Positions 11,174 through 18,969 of a DNA stretch of 64,000 nt are shown here, piece by piece; within the stretch, counting starts at the first letter, position 1; each line of letters begins with the position of its first letter. The stretch is from Coriobacteriia bacterium. GTDB taxonomy: Bacteria; Actinomycetota; Coriobacteriia; Coriobacteriales; UMGS124. The notes beneath the pieces are model-generated. The model saw only the letters and a list, made by a program, of their open reading frames with translations. It was not told the origin of the DNA and made no database searches. The translations under genes were made by a program, and so were the position numbers. The stretch lies in assembly GCA_018368455.1 (NCBI GenBank), contig JAGZEG010000002.1:62001-126000 (forward strand). The letters run 5' to 3'.

Positions 11174-11340
11174 GTGCACTCCCCTAGTCTTAGTGGACAA
11201 TCCACTACTCGTGAGCACGACACAAAAATGTGGACGCGCTCGCGTTCTGCCTCCGGCCAGGCGCGGTCGCGCAAGGGCACGTGCTAAACCGACCCACGCC
11301 GTAGGCTTGCAATAGTATGCCCCATTTCACTCCTCTTTGT

Positions 11341-11439
11341 CTTCACATATTCGGAGGGAAATGCCACAAGGTTCGTGAGCTGGAGAAACGGGGAGCGAAT
11401 GTCCCCTCACACTTCCCGTCTCCCCCCGAATATGTGAAG
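11341..11439. promoter_or_regulatory. Paired inverted 14-bp sites in the divergent flavoprotein/LuxR promoter
   Basis: CTTCACATATTCGG at 11341-11354 recurs as its exact reverse complement at 11426-11439, and the match extends about five more bases with one mismatch. The 71-nt spacing is too wide for a simple terminator, and no gene ends here. The location between a regulator and its presumed target suggests two operator copies bound by the LuxR protein. The rest of 11174-11520 shows no gene. Confidence 0.55.
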
Positions 11440-11520
11440 CAATCTGTCGGCGGTTACGTGAGCTAAGATGGGCCTGTAGTGCAACGCGACGGATCACAGG
11501 GCGAGAGGAGGCGGACAGAC

Positions 11521-13167
11521 ATGCCAAAACGGGAGCGCACCCTCGTCATCGGAGGCCTCGCGCTGTACTGGCCGCTCCTCACGCTGAGTAAGACAGCGCT
11601 CGATGCGGCGTTCTCCGACACCGCACAGCTCGGTGCCCTTTCGCTCGTCCTCTCGATCGCGATGATCGCGTGCGCGCTCGCCATGCCCCGAGCTAATCGC
11701 CTCCTCGGCACGCCCTCCTCCAACCCCCGGCCCGCCGTGCTCTGCGGAACAGCAACGTCGGCCATCCTTGCGCTCGGAATGGCCCTGCCTAACGGGGCCG
11801 TCATCGAGGCCCTGCTCGGCGGGCTTGGCTGCCTCGCTGCCGCCGTGACAATCTCCCTGCTGACGCTCGCCTGGGGAGAGGCCGTTGTACGCGGCCTCGA
11901 TGACGCGAGCGCCTCCAGGAGCTTCGCAAGTCAGCTGCTCATCGACGTGGCCGTATCGCTGTTCCTCAGCTTCGCCGTGCGCCTAGTGACGGCCCTCCTC
12001 ACGGGGGCGGGCGCTGCCGTGCCACCTGGCAGCGTCGTGCTTATCGCCTATCCCCTGCTCGCCTGCCTACCGCTGCTGGCATACGCACGCGGGGCGCAAA
12101 CGACCCTCGCGCAAGGCTCCGCAGAGAGGCACCCCGACGAAAAGGAGTGCGAGCGTGGCGCCTCTCCAGACGCCGAGCGCGCTTCCCTCTCCCAGCAAAT
12201 CGCATCGCAGGCACAGCGAGAAAACCGCGCGCCCCTCGTCGAGGGCAGCGAGCGATGGCTCCTCATCGTGGCAGCACTGTTCGTCGTACTCGTCAGCGCG
12301 CTGGCAGGCATACGCACATCGGGCACCTCCGTCTACCCCATCGACCCTTCGGGCACGCGCTACTACCTTGCGCTGGCATTCTCTGGCGTTCTCGCAGTTT
12401 GCTCGTGGGCCCTCCGCGCGCAGCCGGCCGTGGGGCGTGCCGTGAGCTGGGTCGCCACAATCGTGCTTGCCTTTGCCGGCGTGTTGCTCACGATGAGCGC
12501 CAACGCGGGAGCGAGCACCCTCGGCATCAACGCCCTGCTCGTCGCGCGTCTTGTCGTCTGGACGCTCTTCTGGATGCTGCCCGTCGAGGCGGCGGCGCGG
12601 CGCGCTGTCGCGGGCCGGAATATCGCGGAGATCCCCTGCGCCACGAGCGCCCTCCTGGCCCGTTACTATCTCGTGCCCCAGGCCATCGCCTACCTGGCAA
12701 CGGACAGCCTGTTCATGTTCGGCCCCTCAGCGACAGAGCCCGCGGCCCGCGGCGCCTTCGACATCGTCACGCTGCTCATTGCCCTGGCCCTCATGGCCTG
12801 CGCGCTCGTCATCGCCGCACTGCTCGCCTCCCAGGGCACGCGGACCGCCTCCCCCGCCACCGGCTCCACAGACGCGACGCAGGCCGGCACGTCTGCCGGC
12901 GAGGCAAGCCCCTCCCCCAGCGCGCCTCCCGCCCTTGACCCACGCCATGCCGTCTGCCAGGCTCTCGCAGAAGAGTTCGGCCTCACCGAACGCGAGGCAG
13001 CCGTACTTGAGAGCCTCTCGCAGGGCCACACGGTGCAGCGCATCGCCGAAGAGCAGGGTGTGACGCCCAACACGATCCGCACGCACACAAAGGGCCTGTA
13101 CCGCAAGCTCGACTGCCATGCAAAGCAGGAGGTCATCGACCTCGTAGCCGGCCGCATCGCACGATAG
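11521..13167 (+). CDS. LuxR-type regulator with about twelve membrane segments
   Basis: 548 residues. The first 450 are strongly hydrophobic, with about twelve membrane helices broken near residues 205-240 by a charged cytoplasmic loop; the last 70 form a LuxR/GerE helix-turn-helix (FGLTEREAAVLESLSQGH, then EEQGVTPNTIRTHTKGLYRKL). This architecture is characteristic of Coriobacteriia, where such regulators sit next to Tat flavoprotein reductases and probably sense their substrates at the membrane. Start ATG 11521 follows GAGAGGAGG by about nine bases; an upstream ATG at 11479 is less likely. It is divergent from the fumarate-type flavoprotein, with paired sites between them. Confidence 0.9.
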   Translation: MPKRERTLVIGGLALYWPLLTLSKTALDAAFSDTAQLGALSLVLSIAMIACALAMPRANRLLGTPSSNPRPAVLCGTATSAILALGMALPNGAVIEALLGGLGCLAAAVTISLLTLAWGEAVVRGLDDASASRSFASQLLIDVAVSLFLSFAVRLVTALLTGAGAAVPPGSVVLIAYPLLACLPLLAYARGAQTTLAQGSAERHPDEKECERGASPDAERASLSQQIASQAQRENRAPLVEGSERWLLIVAALFVVLVSALAGIRTSGTSVYPIDPSGTRYYLALAFSGVLAVCSWALRAQPAVGRAVSWVATIVLAFAGVLLTMSANAGASTLGINALLVARLVVWTLFWMLPVEAAARRAVAGRNIAEIPCATSALLARYYLVPQAIAYLATDSLFMFGPSATEPAARGAFDIVTLLIALALMACALVIAALLASQGTRTASPATGSTDATQAGTSAGEASPSPSAPPALDPRHAVCQALAEEFGLTEREAAVLESLSQGHTVQRIAEEQGVTPNTIRTHTKGLYRKLDCHAKQEVIDLVAGRIAR

Positions 13168-13415
13168 GGGCGTATCCCACCGGCACCTTGGACATCACCA
13201 AGCAAGCTCAGCGACCCCACCTGCGCAAGCTCCCCAAGCCCCATCGCACGAGCGCCACACAGAAAGCCGTTCGGCGGGGCATTTGCCGCCACAGACGGTC
13301 TGCAAGCCAAGAAAAGTCGTCGGGTTTCCCCTCCCCTCCTAGAATGCGCCCTGGTCGTTAATGCGGCCTTAATGCAGGGAGTTTCAGTAGCTGGCGTCGG
13401 AGGAAGGACAGGCCC

Positions 13416-14822
13416 ATGACGGGCATCGCGCTCATCGTCGCGTTCGTGATCGCCATCGTGCTCATGATCGTGATGATCTCCAAGTTCAAGATCCACCCGT
13501 TCATCTCCATCATGCTCGTCTCGCTCGTGTTCGGCCTCGTGGCGGGCATTCCGCTCGTCGACCAGACGCTCGACGACGGGACGAAGGTCTCCGGCATCGC
13601 GTCGGTCATCGGCGCCGGCTTCTCGGGCACGTTCACGAGCATCGGCATCGTCATCATCCTCGGTGCGCTCGTGGGCTCCATCCTCGAGGCGACGGGCGGC
13701 GCGTTCAAGCTGGCCGACATGGTCGTCAAGCTCGTCGGCAAGAAGCACCCCGAGATCGCCATGGCGCTCATGGGCTGGATCGTCTCCATCCCCGTGTTCT
13801 GCGACTCGGGCTTCGTCATCCTGAACCCCATCCGCAAGGCCATCGTTAAGCGCACGGCCGCGAGCTCCGTCATGCTCACGGTGTGCCTGTCGGCCGGCCT
13901 GTACATCTCGCACGTGTTCATCCCACCGACGCCCGGCCCCATCGCCGCAGCTGGCTCGCTGGGCCTGTCCGAGGACCTGCTGCTCGTCATGGGCATGGGC
14001 GTGCTTGCGTCCATCATCCCGCTCATCGCCGGCATCCTGTACGCCCGCTTCATCGGCAAGCGCGTCAAGGCCGCCGATGAGGCCGACGCCGCAGAGACCG
14101 TCGCCACGTACGAGGAGCTCAAGGCTCAGTACGGCACGCTGCCCGGCGGCTTCAACACGCTGGCCCCCATCGTGGTGCCCATCGTGCTCATGGCCCTCGG
14201 CTCCGTCTCGTCCATGGCCGGCTGGACTGGCGTCATCGACGACCTGCTGACGTTCTTCGGCACGCCGATGATCGCCCTGGCCGTCGGCACCGTGTTCGGC
14301 GTCATCCAGCTCGCCTCGACGGGCAAGCTCGACAAGTTCTACGACCTGTGCCAGGAGACGCTCAAGGTCGTCGGCCCCATCCTGTTCATCACGGCCGCCG
14401 GCGGCGTGCTGGGCAAGGTCATCTCGTCCACCGACATCGTGAACTTCATCAAGAGCCAGGCAGGCGCCCTGGAGATGCTCGGCATCTTCTTCCCGTTCCT
14501 GCTCGCCGCCATCCTCAAGACGGCGCAGGGCTCCTCGACGGTCGCCATCACGACGACGGCCGGCATGCTCGCCCCCCTCATGACGACGCTCGGCTTCGAC
14601 ATGCCTGTCGCGGCCGCCCTCGCCGTCATGGCCATCGGCGCTGGTGCCATGACGGTCAGCCACGCGAACGACTCGTACTTCTGGGTCGTCACGAACTTCG
14701 GTGCCATGCAGCCTGACCAGGGCTATCGCACGCAGACGATCGCGACGGGCATCCTGGGCGTCTCCGGCATCGTCGGCATCTGGATCATCTACATGATCTG
14801 TGGGGCCATGGGCCTGGCGTAG
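13416..14822 (+). CDS. GntP-family gluconate/glycerate permease
   Basis: 468-residue integral membrane protein with 12-14 helices, a proton-coupled sugar-acid transporter. Family hallmarks include the N-terminal FKIHPFISIMLVSL, the conserved FIPPTPGPIAAAG loop, and the C-terminal LKTAQGSSTVAITTTAG and SHANDSYFW. GGAGGAAGG precedes the ATG by eight bases. The glycerate kinase gene follows 118 nt later, which points to glycerate as a substrate. Confidence 0.95.
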   Translation: MTGIALIVAFVIAIVLMIVMISKFKIHPFISIMLVSLVFGLVAGIPLVDQTLDDGTKVSGIASVIGAGFSGTFTSIGIVIILGALVGSILEATGGAFKLADMVVKLVGKKHPEIAMALMGWIVSIPVFCDSGFVILNPIRKAIVKRTAASSVMLTVCLSAGLYISHVFIPPTPGPIAAAGSLGLSEDLLLVMGMGVLASIIPLIAGILYARFIGKRVKAADEADAAETVATYEELKAQYGTLPGGFNTLAPIVVPIVLMALGSVSSMAGWTGVIDDLLTFFGTPMIALAVGTVFGVIQLASTGKLDKFYDLCQETLKVVGPILFITAAGGVLGKVISSTDIVNFIKSQAGALEMLGIFFPFLLAAILKTAQGSSTVAITTTAGMLAPLMTTLGFDMPVAAALAVMAIGAGAMTVSHANDSYFWVVTNFGAMQPDQGYRTQTIATGILGVSGIVGIWIIYMICGAMGLA

Positions 14823-14884
14823 GCCAGCGTTCAACCTCGGCGGGAATCCCCCCGATCGCGTTACAATTGACCGAGCTCTCGTCT

Positions 14885-14919
14885 GGGCCCGCGCGAGATC
14901 ACCGAATCCGCGCGGGCCC
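14885..14919 (+). terminator. Perfect GC hairpin between gntP-type gene and glycerate kinase
   Basis: GGGCCCGCGCG (14885-14895) pairs with CGCGCGGGCCC (14909-14919) around a 13-nt loop. It has no T tract, and the kinase's AAAGGAGG begins only nine bases later. It may be an intra-operon processing or attenuation hairpin rather than a full terminator. Confidence 0.55.
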
Positions 14920-14940
14920 GTCGCATGAAAGGAGGCCGTG

Positions 14941-16155
14941 GTGTACTCGAACTTCCTCATCGTCCCCGACTCGTTCAAGGGAACCATGAGCGCTATCGAC
15001 GTGTGCCGCATCATGGCCGAGACGCTGCAAGAGCGCTTCCCCGACGCCACGATTCGCACCATCCCCGTGGCCGACGGTGGCGAGGGCAGCGTCGACGCCT
15101 TCCTGGCCGCGCTGCCCGGCAAGCGCATGGAAGCCACCGTGTGCGGGCCCTATCGCGAGTCCATCCCCTCGTACTACGGGCTGCTCGACAACGGGACAGC
15201 CGTCATCGAGATGGCCGCAGCGGCCGGCCTGCCCCTGGTGGGCGAGAACCGCCACGCCGAGAAGACGACGACGTATGGCGTAGGCCAGCTGCTGCTCGAT
15301 GCCCTGGACCACGGAGCAACGCGCGTCATCATGGGCCTGGGCGGCAGCTCGACCAACGACGGCGGCTGCGGTATGGCAGCGGCGTGCGGCGTGCGGTTCC
15401 TCGACGAAACGGGCGAGGCATTCGTGCCGGTGGGCGAGACGCTGTCGCACATCGCGCATATCGACATGCGGGGGCTCGATCCGCGGCTCAAGGACGTCGA
15501 GATCGTCACGATGTGCGACATCGACAACCCGCTGTGCGGCACGACGGGAGCAGCGGCCATATTCGGCCCGCAGAAGGGCGCGACGCCCAGCCAGGTTCGC
15601 ATGCTGGACGAGGGCCTGGCGCACCTGGCGTCCGTCATCCTGGCCGACCTGCGGCGCTACGTGCTCAGCGTGCCCGGCGGCGGCGCGGCGGGAGGCATGG
15701 GCGCCGGCATGGTGGCGTTCTTTGGGTCGCCGTTGCAGATGGGCATCCAGACCGTGCTCGACACGGCCGGCTTCAACGAGCTCGTGCGCGAGGCGGACGT
15801 CGTGTTCTCGGGCGAGGGCTGCTTCGACGGTCAGTCACTGCACGGCAAGGTCGTCGTCGGCGTGGCGAGCCGCTGCAAGGCCGCCGGTAAGCCGCTCATC
15901 GCCGTGGCAGGCGCCATCGACGACACGGTCATCGCCTCGGCCGTCGAGGCCGGAGTGAGCCACCTGTGCTGCATCAACCGTACGGGCGTGCCGCTGTCCA
16001 TCGCCCTGAAGCACCCGCGCTCCAACCTTGCGCATACGATGGGCCTGCTGTCCGAGGTGCTGGCGACGACGTCCGTGAACGAGCTGCCTCCGCGTATCCA
16101 TCTTCCCGGCGACGCTGGAGCCGAGGAAATGCCCGGCGCGATGATGCCGTTCTAG
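14941..16155 (+). CDS. Glycerate 2-kinase (GlxK/GarK family)
   Basis: 404-residue glycerate kinase that phosphorylates D-glycerate to 2-phosphoglycerate, which enolase can use. It opens with FLIVPDSFKGTMSA, and shows VADGGEGSVDAF, MGLGGSSTNDGGCG and SGEGCFDGQSLHGK, all conserved in the family. Two GTG codons at 14938 and 14941 follow AAAGGAGG (14928-14935); the second has better spacing and is chosen. The C-terminal 20 residues after the fold are variable. It is downstream of and co-directional with the GntP permease, forming an uptake-and-kinase pair. Confidence 0.93.
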   Translation: MYSNFLIVPDSFKGTMSAIDVCRIMAETLQERFPDATIRTIPVADGGEGSVDAFLAALPGKRMEATVCGPYRESIPSYYGLLDNGTAVIEMAAAAGLPLVGENRHAEKTTTYGVGQLLLDALDHGATRVIMGLGGSSTNDGGCGMAAACGVRFLDETGEAFVPVGETLSHIAHIDMRGLDPRLKDVEIVTMCDIDNPLCGTTGAAAIFGPQKGATPSQVRMLDEGLAHLASVILADLRRYVLSVPGGGAAGGMGAGMVAFFGSPLQMGIQTVLDTAGFNELVREADVVFSGEGCFDGQSLHGKVVVGVASRCKAAGKPLIAVAGAIDDTVIASAVEAGVSHLCCINRTGVPLSIALKHPRSNLAHTMGLLSEVLATTSVNELPPRIHLPGDAGAEEMPGAMMPF

Positions 16156-16175
16156 CGCGTTTCAGGTTAGCCGAC

Positions 16176-16224
16176 TGCGCCGGTCGCGGGGCTCTGGAGC
16201 CCTCTCGGCCGGCGCATTATTTTT
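16176..16224 (+). terminator. Intrinsic terminator after glycerate kinase
   Basis: TGCGCCGG (16176-16183) pairs with CCGGCGCA (16209-16216), with an inner GGGCTC/GAGCCC pairing, followed by TTATTTTT. Confidence 0.8.
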
Positions 16225-16355
16225 CACAACAGAAAATCCGTAAAACGTACTATTCTTCACCACAAGTCTGCTGTGCATGGGGGATGGGAATGGGGACCGT
16301 GCCCTGCGTGCAACTGAGCTGACGCAGTATAGGCAAACGACCGTTAGGAGCTGTC

Positions 16356-17798
16356 ATGGCTCACGAACCCTCCCCCGGCAACGAGCTCAAGCACGGAGCC
16401 ATCGGCACGCTCGCGCTCGTGTTCCTCGTCATCGCCGCAGCCGCGCCCCTGGGCGCCTCCGCAACGAACACGCCGCTCATCTTCATGCTGGGCAACGGGG
16501 CAGCGGCGCCGATGGACTTCGTGTTCATAGGCATCCTGCTGCTGTTCTTCTCCGTAGGCTTTACGGCCATGGCGTCGCACGTGACGAACGCCGGCGCCTT
16601 CTACACGTACATCTCCATGGGCATGGGAAAGAAACTCGGCACAGCAGCGGGCTACGTCGCCGTCGCCGCCTATAACATGCTCTCCGTCTACCTCGTGAGC
16701 GCCGGCGGAACGTTTGCAGCCTCCATCATCGAGCAGGAGATAGGCGTCGCCATCCCCTGGTGGGTCGTCTCGCTCATCATGGCGGCCATCATCTTGGTGT
16801 TCAGCTACTTCGGCATCGAGGGTGGCACGAAGTTCCTCATGGTCTGCCTCGTGTGCGAGGTCTCCGTGCTGGCGCTCGTCGACGTGAGCGTACTCATCCA
16901 CGAGGGCTTTGGCGCCTACACGCTCGAGTCGTTCTCGCCCGCAGTGTTCTTCTCCGGCGCGCCAGGTCTGGGCGTGTGCTTCGCGTTTTTGTGCTTCATC
17001 GGCTTCGAGGCCACGGCCATCTTCGGCGAGGAGACGAAGAACCCGCGTAAGACGGTCCCCCGCGCCACGTTCATCGCTGTCATCGTCATCGGCCTCGTCT
17101 ACTCGCTGTCTGCCTGGTCGGTCATCGCGGCCGTCGGTGCCGACAACGTCGTGCAGATGGCCACAGACGACCCCTCAGGCCTCTACCACTCCGTCGCCGT
17201 CGAATACTGCGGGGACATCGTTGGACACATATTCTTCTGGCTGCTGCTCATCTCGAACTTCGCGTCGTGGATGGCCTCGCATAACATGGCGTCACGCTAC
17301 CTGTTCGCCTTCGCGCGCGCCGACCTGCTCCCCAAGGCCCTGTGCAAGACGAACGCCCACAAGTCGCCGTTCATCGCGTCGTGCGCCAACATGGTGTTTG
17401 GCGTTGGCCTCGCCTTCATCCTGGCCGCGTTCGGCCTCGACCCCTACAGCCAGATCGGTGCCATCTGCTCTGCCATCGCCATCGCAGGCATCATGGCCCT
17501 CGAGCTCATCGTCTGCATCGCCGTGTTCATGTACATGCGCAAGCACAATGCCGAAGAAGGCTTCGGCCACAACGTCTTTCAGACGACTATTGCGCCCGCC
17601 ATCGCCCTTGTTGGCATGATATACGTGCTCTATCTCGTGCTGAGCAACTTCCCACTGCTCACCGGCTTTGAGGGACTGCCCGTGAACCTCTTCCTGGGCG
17701 GCCTCATGCTCATCGTCGGCATCGTCGGCTACGTCGTGGCCGTCGTCCTGGACAAGAAGGGGAAGCTGGCTGACCCCGTCTCTATCGAGGTCGACTAG
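16356..17798 (+). CDS. APC-superfamily amino acid permease
   Basis: 480-residue polytopic transporter with about twelve helices. TM1 carries the APC substrate-binding loop (APLGASATNTP) and TM6 the FIGFEATAIFGEETKNPRKTVP signature. It imports an amino acid or amine by proton symport or exchange; the exact substrate cannot be told. TAGGAG lies six bases before the ATG. The S33 hydrolase gene follows 60 nt later on the same strand, so a peptide or amino acid scavenging role for the pair is likely. Confidence 0.93.
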   Translation: MAHEPSPGNELKHGAIGTLALVFLVIAAAAPLGASATNTPLIFMLGNGAAAPMDFVFIGILLLFFSVGFTAMASHVTNAGAFYTYISMGMGKKLGTAAGYVAVAAYNMLSVYLVSAGGTFAASIIEQEIGVAIPWWVVSLIMAAIILVFSYFGIEGGTKFLMVCLVCEVSVLALVDVSVLIHEGFGAYTLESFSPAVFFSGAPGLGVCFAFLCFIGFEATAIFGEETKNPRKTVPRATFIAVIVIGLVYSLSAWSVIAAVGADNVVQMATDDPSGLYHSVAVEYCGDIVGHIFFWLLLISNFASWMASHNMASRYLFAFARADLLPKALCKTNAHKSPFIASCANMVFGVGLAFILAAFGLDPYSQIGAICSAIAIAGIMALELIVCIAVFMYMRKHNAEEGFGHNVFQTTIAPAIALVGMIYVLYLVLSNFPLLTGFEGLPVNLFLGGLMLIVGIVGYVVAVVLDKKGKLADPVSIEVD

Positions 17799-17858
17799 GG
17801 TCCGCACCAGCACAGCCCTTCTGCACCGAACCGTCTGTATGCTTGAAAGGGAGAACAC

Positions 17859-18746
17859 ATGGCAGAGATCAAGGAAGTCTACGTCGACTATCTGGGCTAC
17901 AAAACGTATTGCAAGATCGTCGGCGAAAGCCAGCCCGGCAAGAAGCCGCTGCTCGTGCTGCACGGCGGCCCCGGCGACTGCCACAACTACCTGCTGGAAT
18001 ATGCCGAGATAGCCGACCGCTACGGCCGCCAGGTCATCTTCTACGACCAGATCGGCTGCGGCAAGTCGGCCATCCCCCCGCAGGATCCCGACTTCTACAA
18101 CTACGACCTGTGGGTCAACGAGTTCTACGCCGTGCGCAAGGCCCTCGGACTCGACAACATCCACCTGTTTGGCAACTCGTGGGGCGGCATGCTCGGCATG
18201 CTGTGCATGATGAAGGACGACACCGGCGTGAACTCGTTCGTCATCAACTCGTCACCCGTGCGCATCCAGAGCTGGCTGGACGCCGCGAACCACCTCATCA
18301 CGTTCCTGCCGCTCGAGATGCAAAACGCGTTGGCCGAGGCCGAGCGCACCGGCGACTACGGCACCGTGCAGGCCCGCGCCGCCTACGACGAGTACTACAA
18401 GCGCCACGTCACCGGCATGTACGAGAAGGACTACTCGCAGAACCTCAAGGACTCGTTCGCGGGCGTCGGCGAGTGCTACATGATCATGCAAGGCGCATCG
18501 GAGTTCGTCGTGACCGGCAAGATGCGCGACTGGGACATCCGCGAGGGCGTCAAGAACATCAAGGTTCCCTGCATGGCGCTGTCCGGGACCGACGACGAGG
18601 GCTCGCCGTGGGTCATCAAGGAGGGCGTCGACCTCATCCCCGGCTGCGAGTGGACGCTCATCCAGGGCGCGCCGCACATCGCCAACGCCACGCACCCCAA
18701 CGAGTGCATCGAGGCCGTCGAGGGCTTCATCAGCCGCTTCGACTAA
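17859..18746 (+). CDS. Proline iminopeptidase-type alpha/beta hydrolase (peptidase family S33)
   Basis: 295-residue cytoplasmic hydrolase with no signal peptide. The oxyanion loop HGGPG is at residues 35-39, the DQIGCGKS strand-turn typical of proline iminopeptidases follows, and the nucleophile elbow is GNSWGG with Ser107. The acid is probably Asp in SGTDDEG and the base His in QGAPHIAN. It would release N-terminal residues, often proline, from peptides. GAAAGGGAG precedes the ATG. It is probably co-transcribed with the permease upstream and ends at the strong terminator at 18788. Confidence 0.92.
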   Translation: MAEIKEVYVDYLGYKTYCKIVGESQPGKKPLLVLHGGPGDCHNYLLEYAEIADRYGRQVIFYDQIGCGKSAIPPQDPDFYNYDLWVNEFYAVRKALGLDNIHLFGNSWGGMLGMLCMMKDDTGVNSFVINSSPVRIQSWLDAANHLITFLPLEMQNALAEAERTGDYGTVQARAAYDEYYKRHVTGMYEKDYSQNLKDSFAGVGECYMIMQGASEFVVTGKMRDWDIREGVKNIKVPCMALSGTDDEGSPWVIKEGVDLIPGCEWTLIQGAPHIANATHPNECIEAVEGFISRFD

Positions 18747-18787
18747 GGCCGGGAAATCTCGCAAGTCTCGACTTTTGATTGCATGCA

Positions 18788-18834
18788 AGCGCTGCCCGTC
18801 CGCCAGAGAGAGGCGGGCGGGCAGCGCTGTTTTT
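18788..18834 (+). terminator. Strong intrinsic terminator after the S33 hydrolase
   Basis: A 17-bp stem, 18788-18804 with 18812-18828 and one G-T pair, a seven-base loop, and GTTTTT immediately after (18829-18834). Confidence 0.92.
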
Positions 18835-18873
18835 CGCGCAGGGGGACAGCACACGAACCCCAATACGTAGAAA

Positions 18874-18910
18874 AGGGCCCCGCGTGCCATCAGCTAGCAC
18901 GCGGGGCCCT
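18874..18910 (-). terminator. Strong intrinsic terminator of the leftward membrane protein gene
   Basis: AGGGCCCCGCGTGC (18874-18887) pairs perfectly with 18897-18910. On the minus strand the stem is followed by TTTTCT. It sits 59 bases past the stop codon of the gene ending at 18970. Confidence 0.88.
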
Positions 18911-18969
18911 CGTGTTGGCACATCCGGCAAAGCGCCGGGGCGTGCCCGGCACTTTGTCCTCGTAAGGCG

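Noticed and set aside
13168..13415. A further ACCTGCG-containing element before GntP
   Set aside because: CACCTGCG at about 13214 lacks the GGTT part, and no inverted arms flank it.
12690..15137. An 815-codon leftward frame across LuxR, GntP and glycerate kinase
   Set aside because: Asp/Arg/His-rich shadow translation opposite three well-supported genes.
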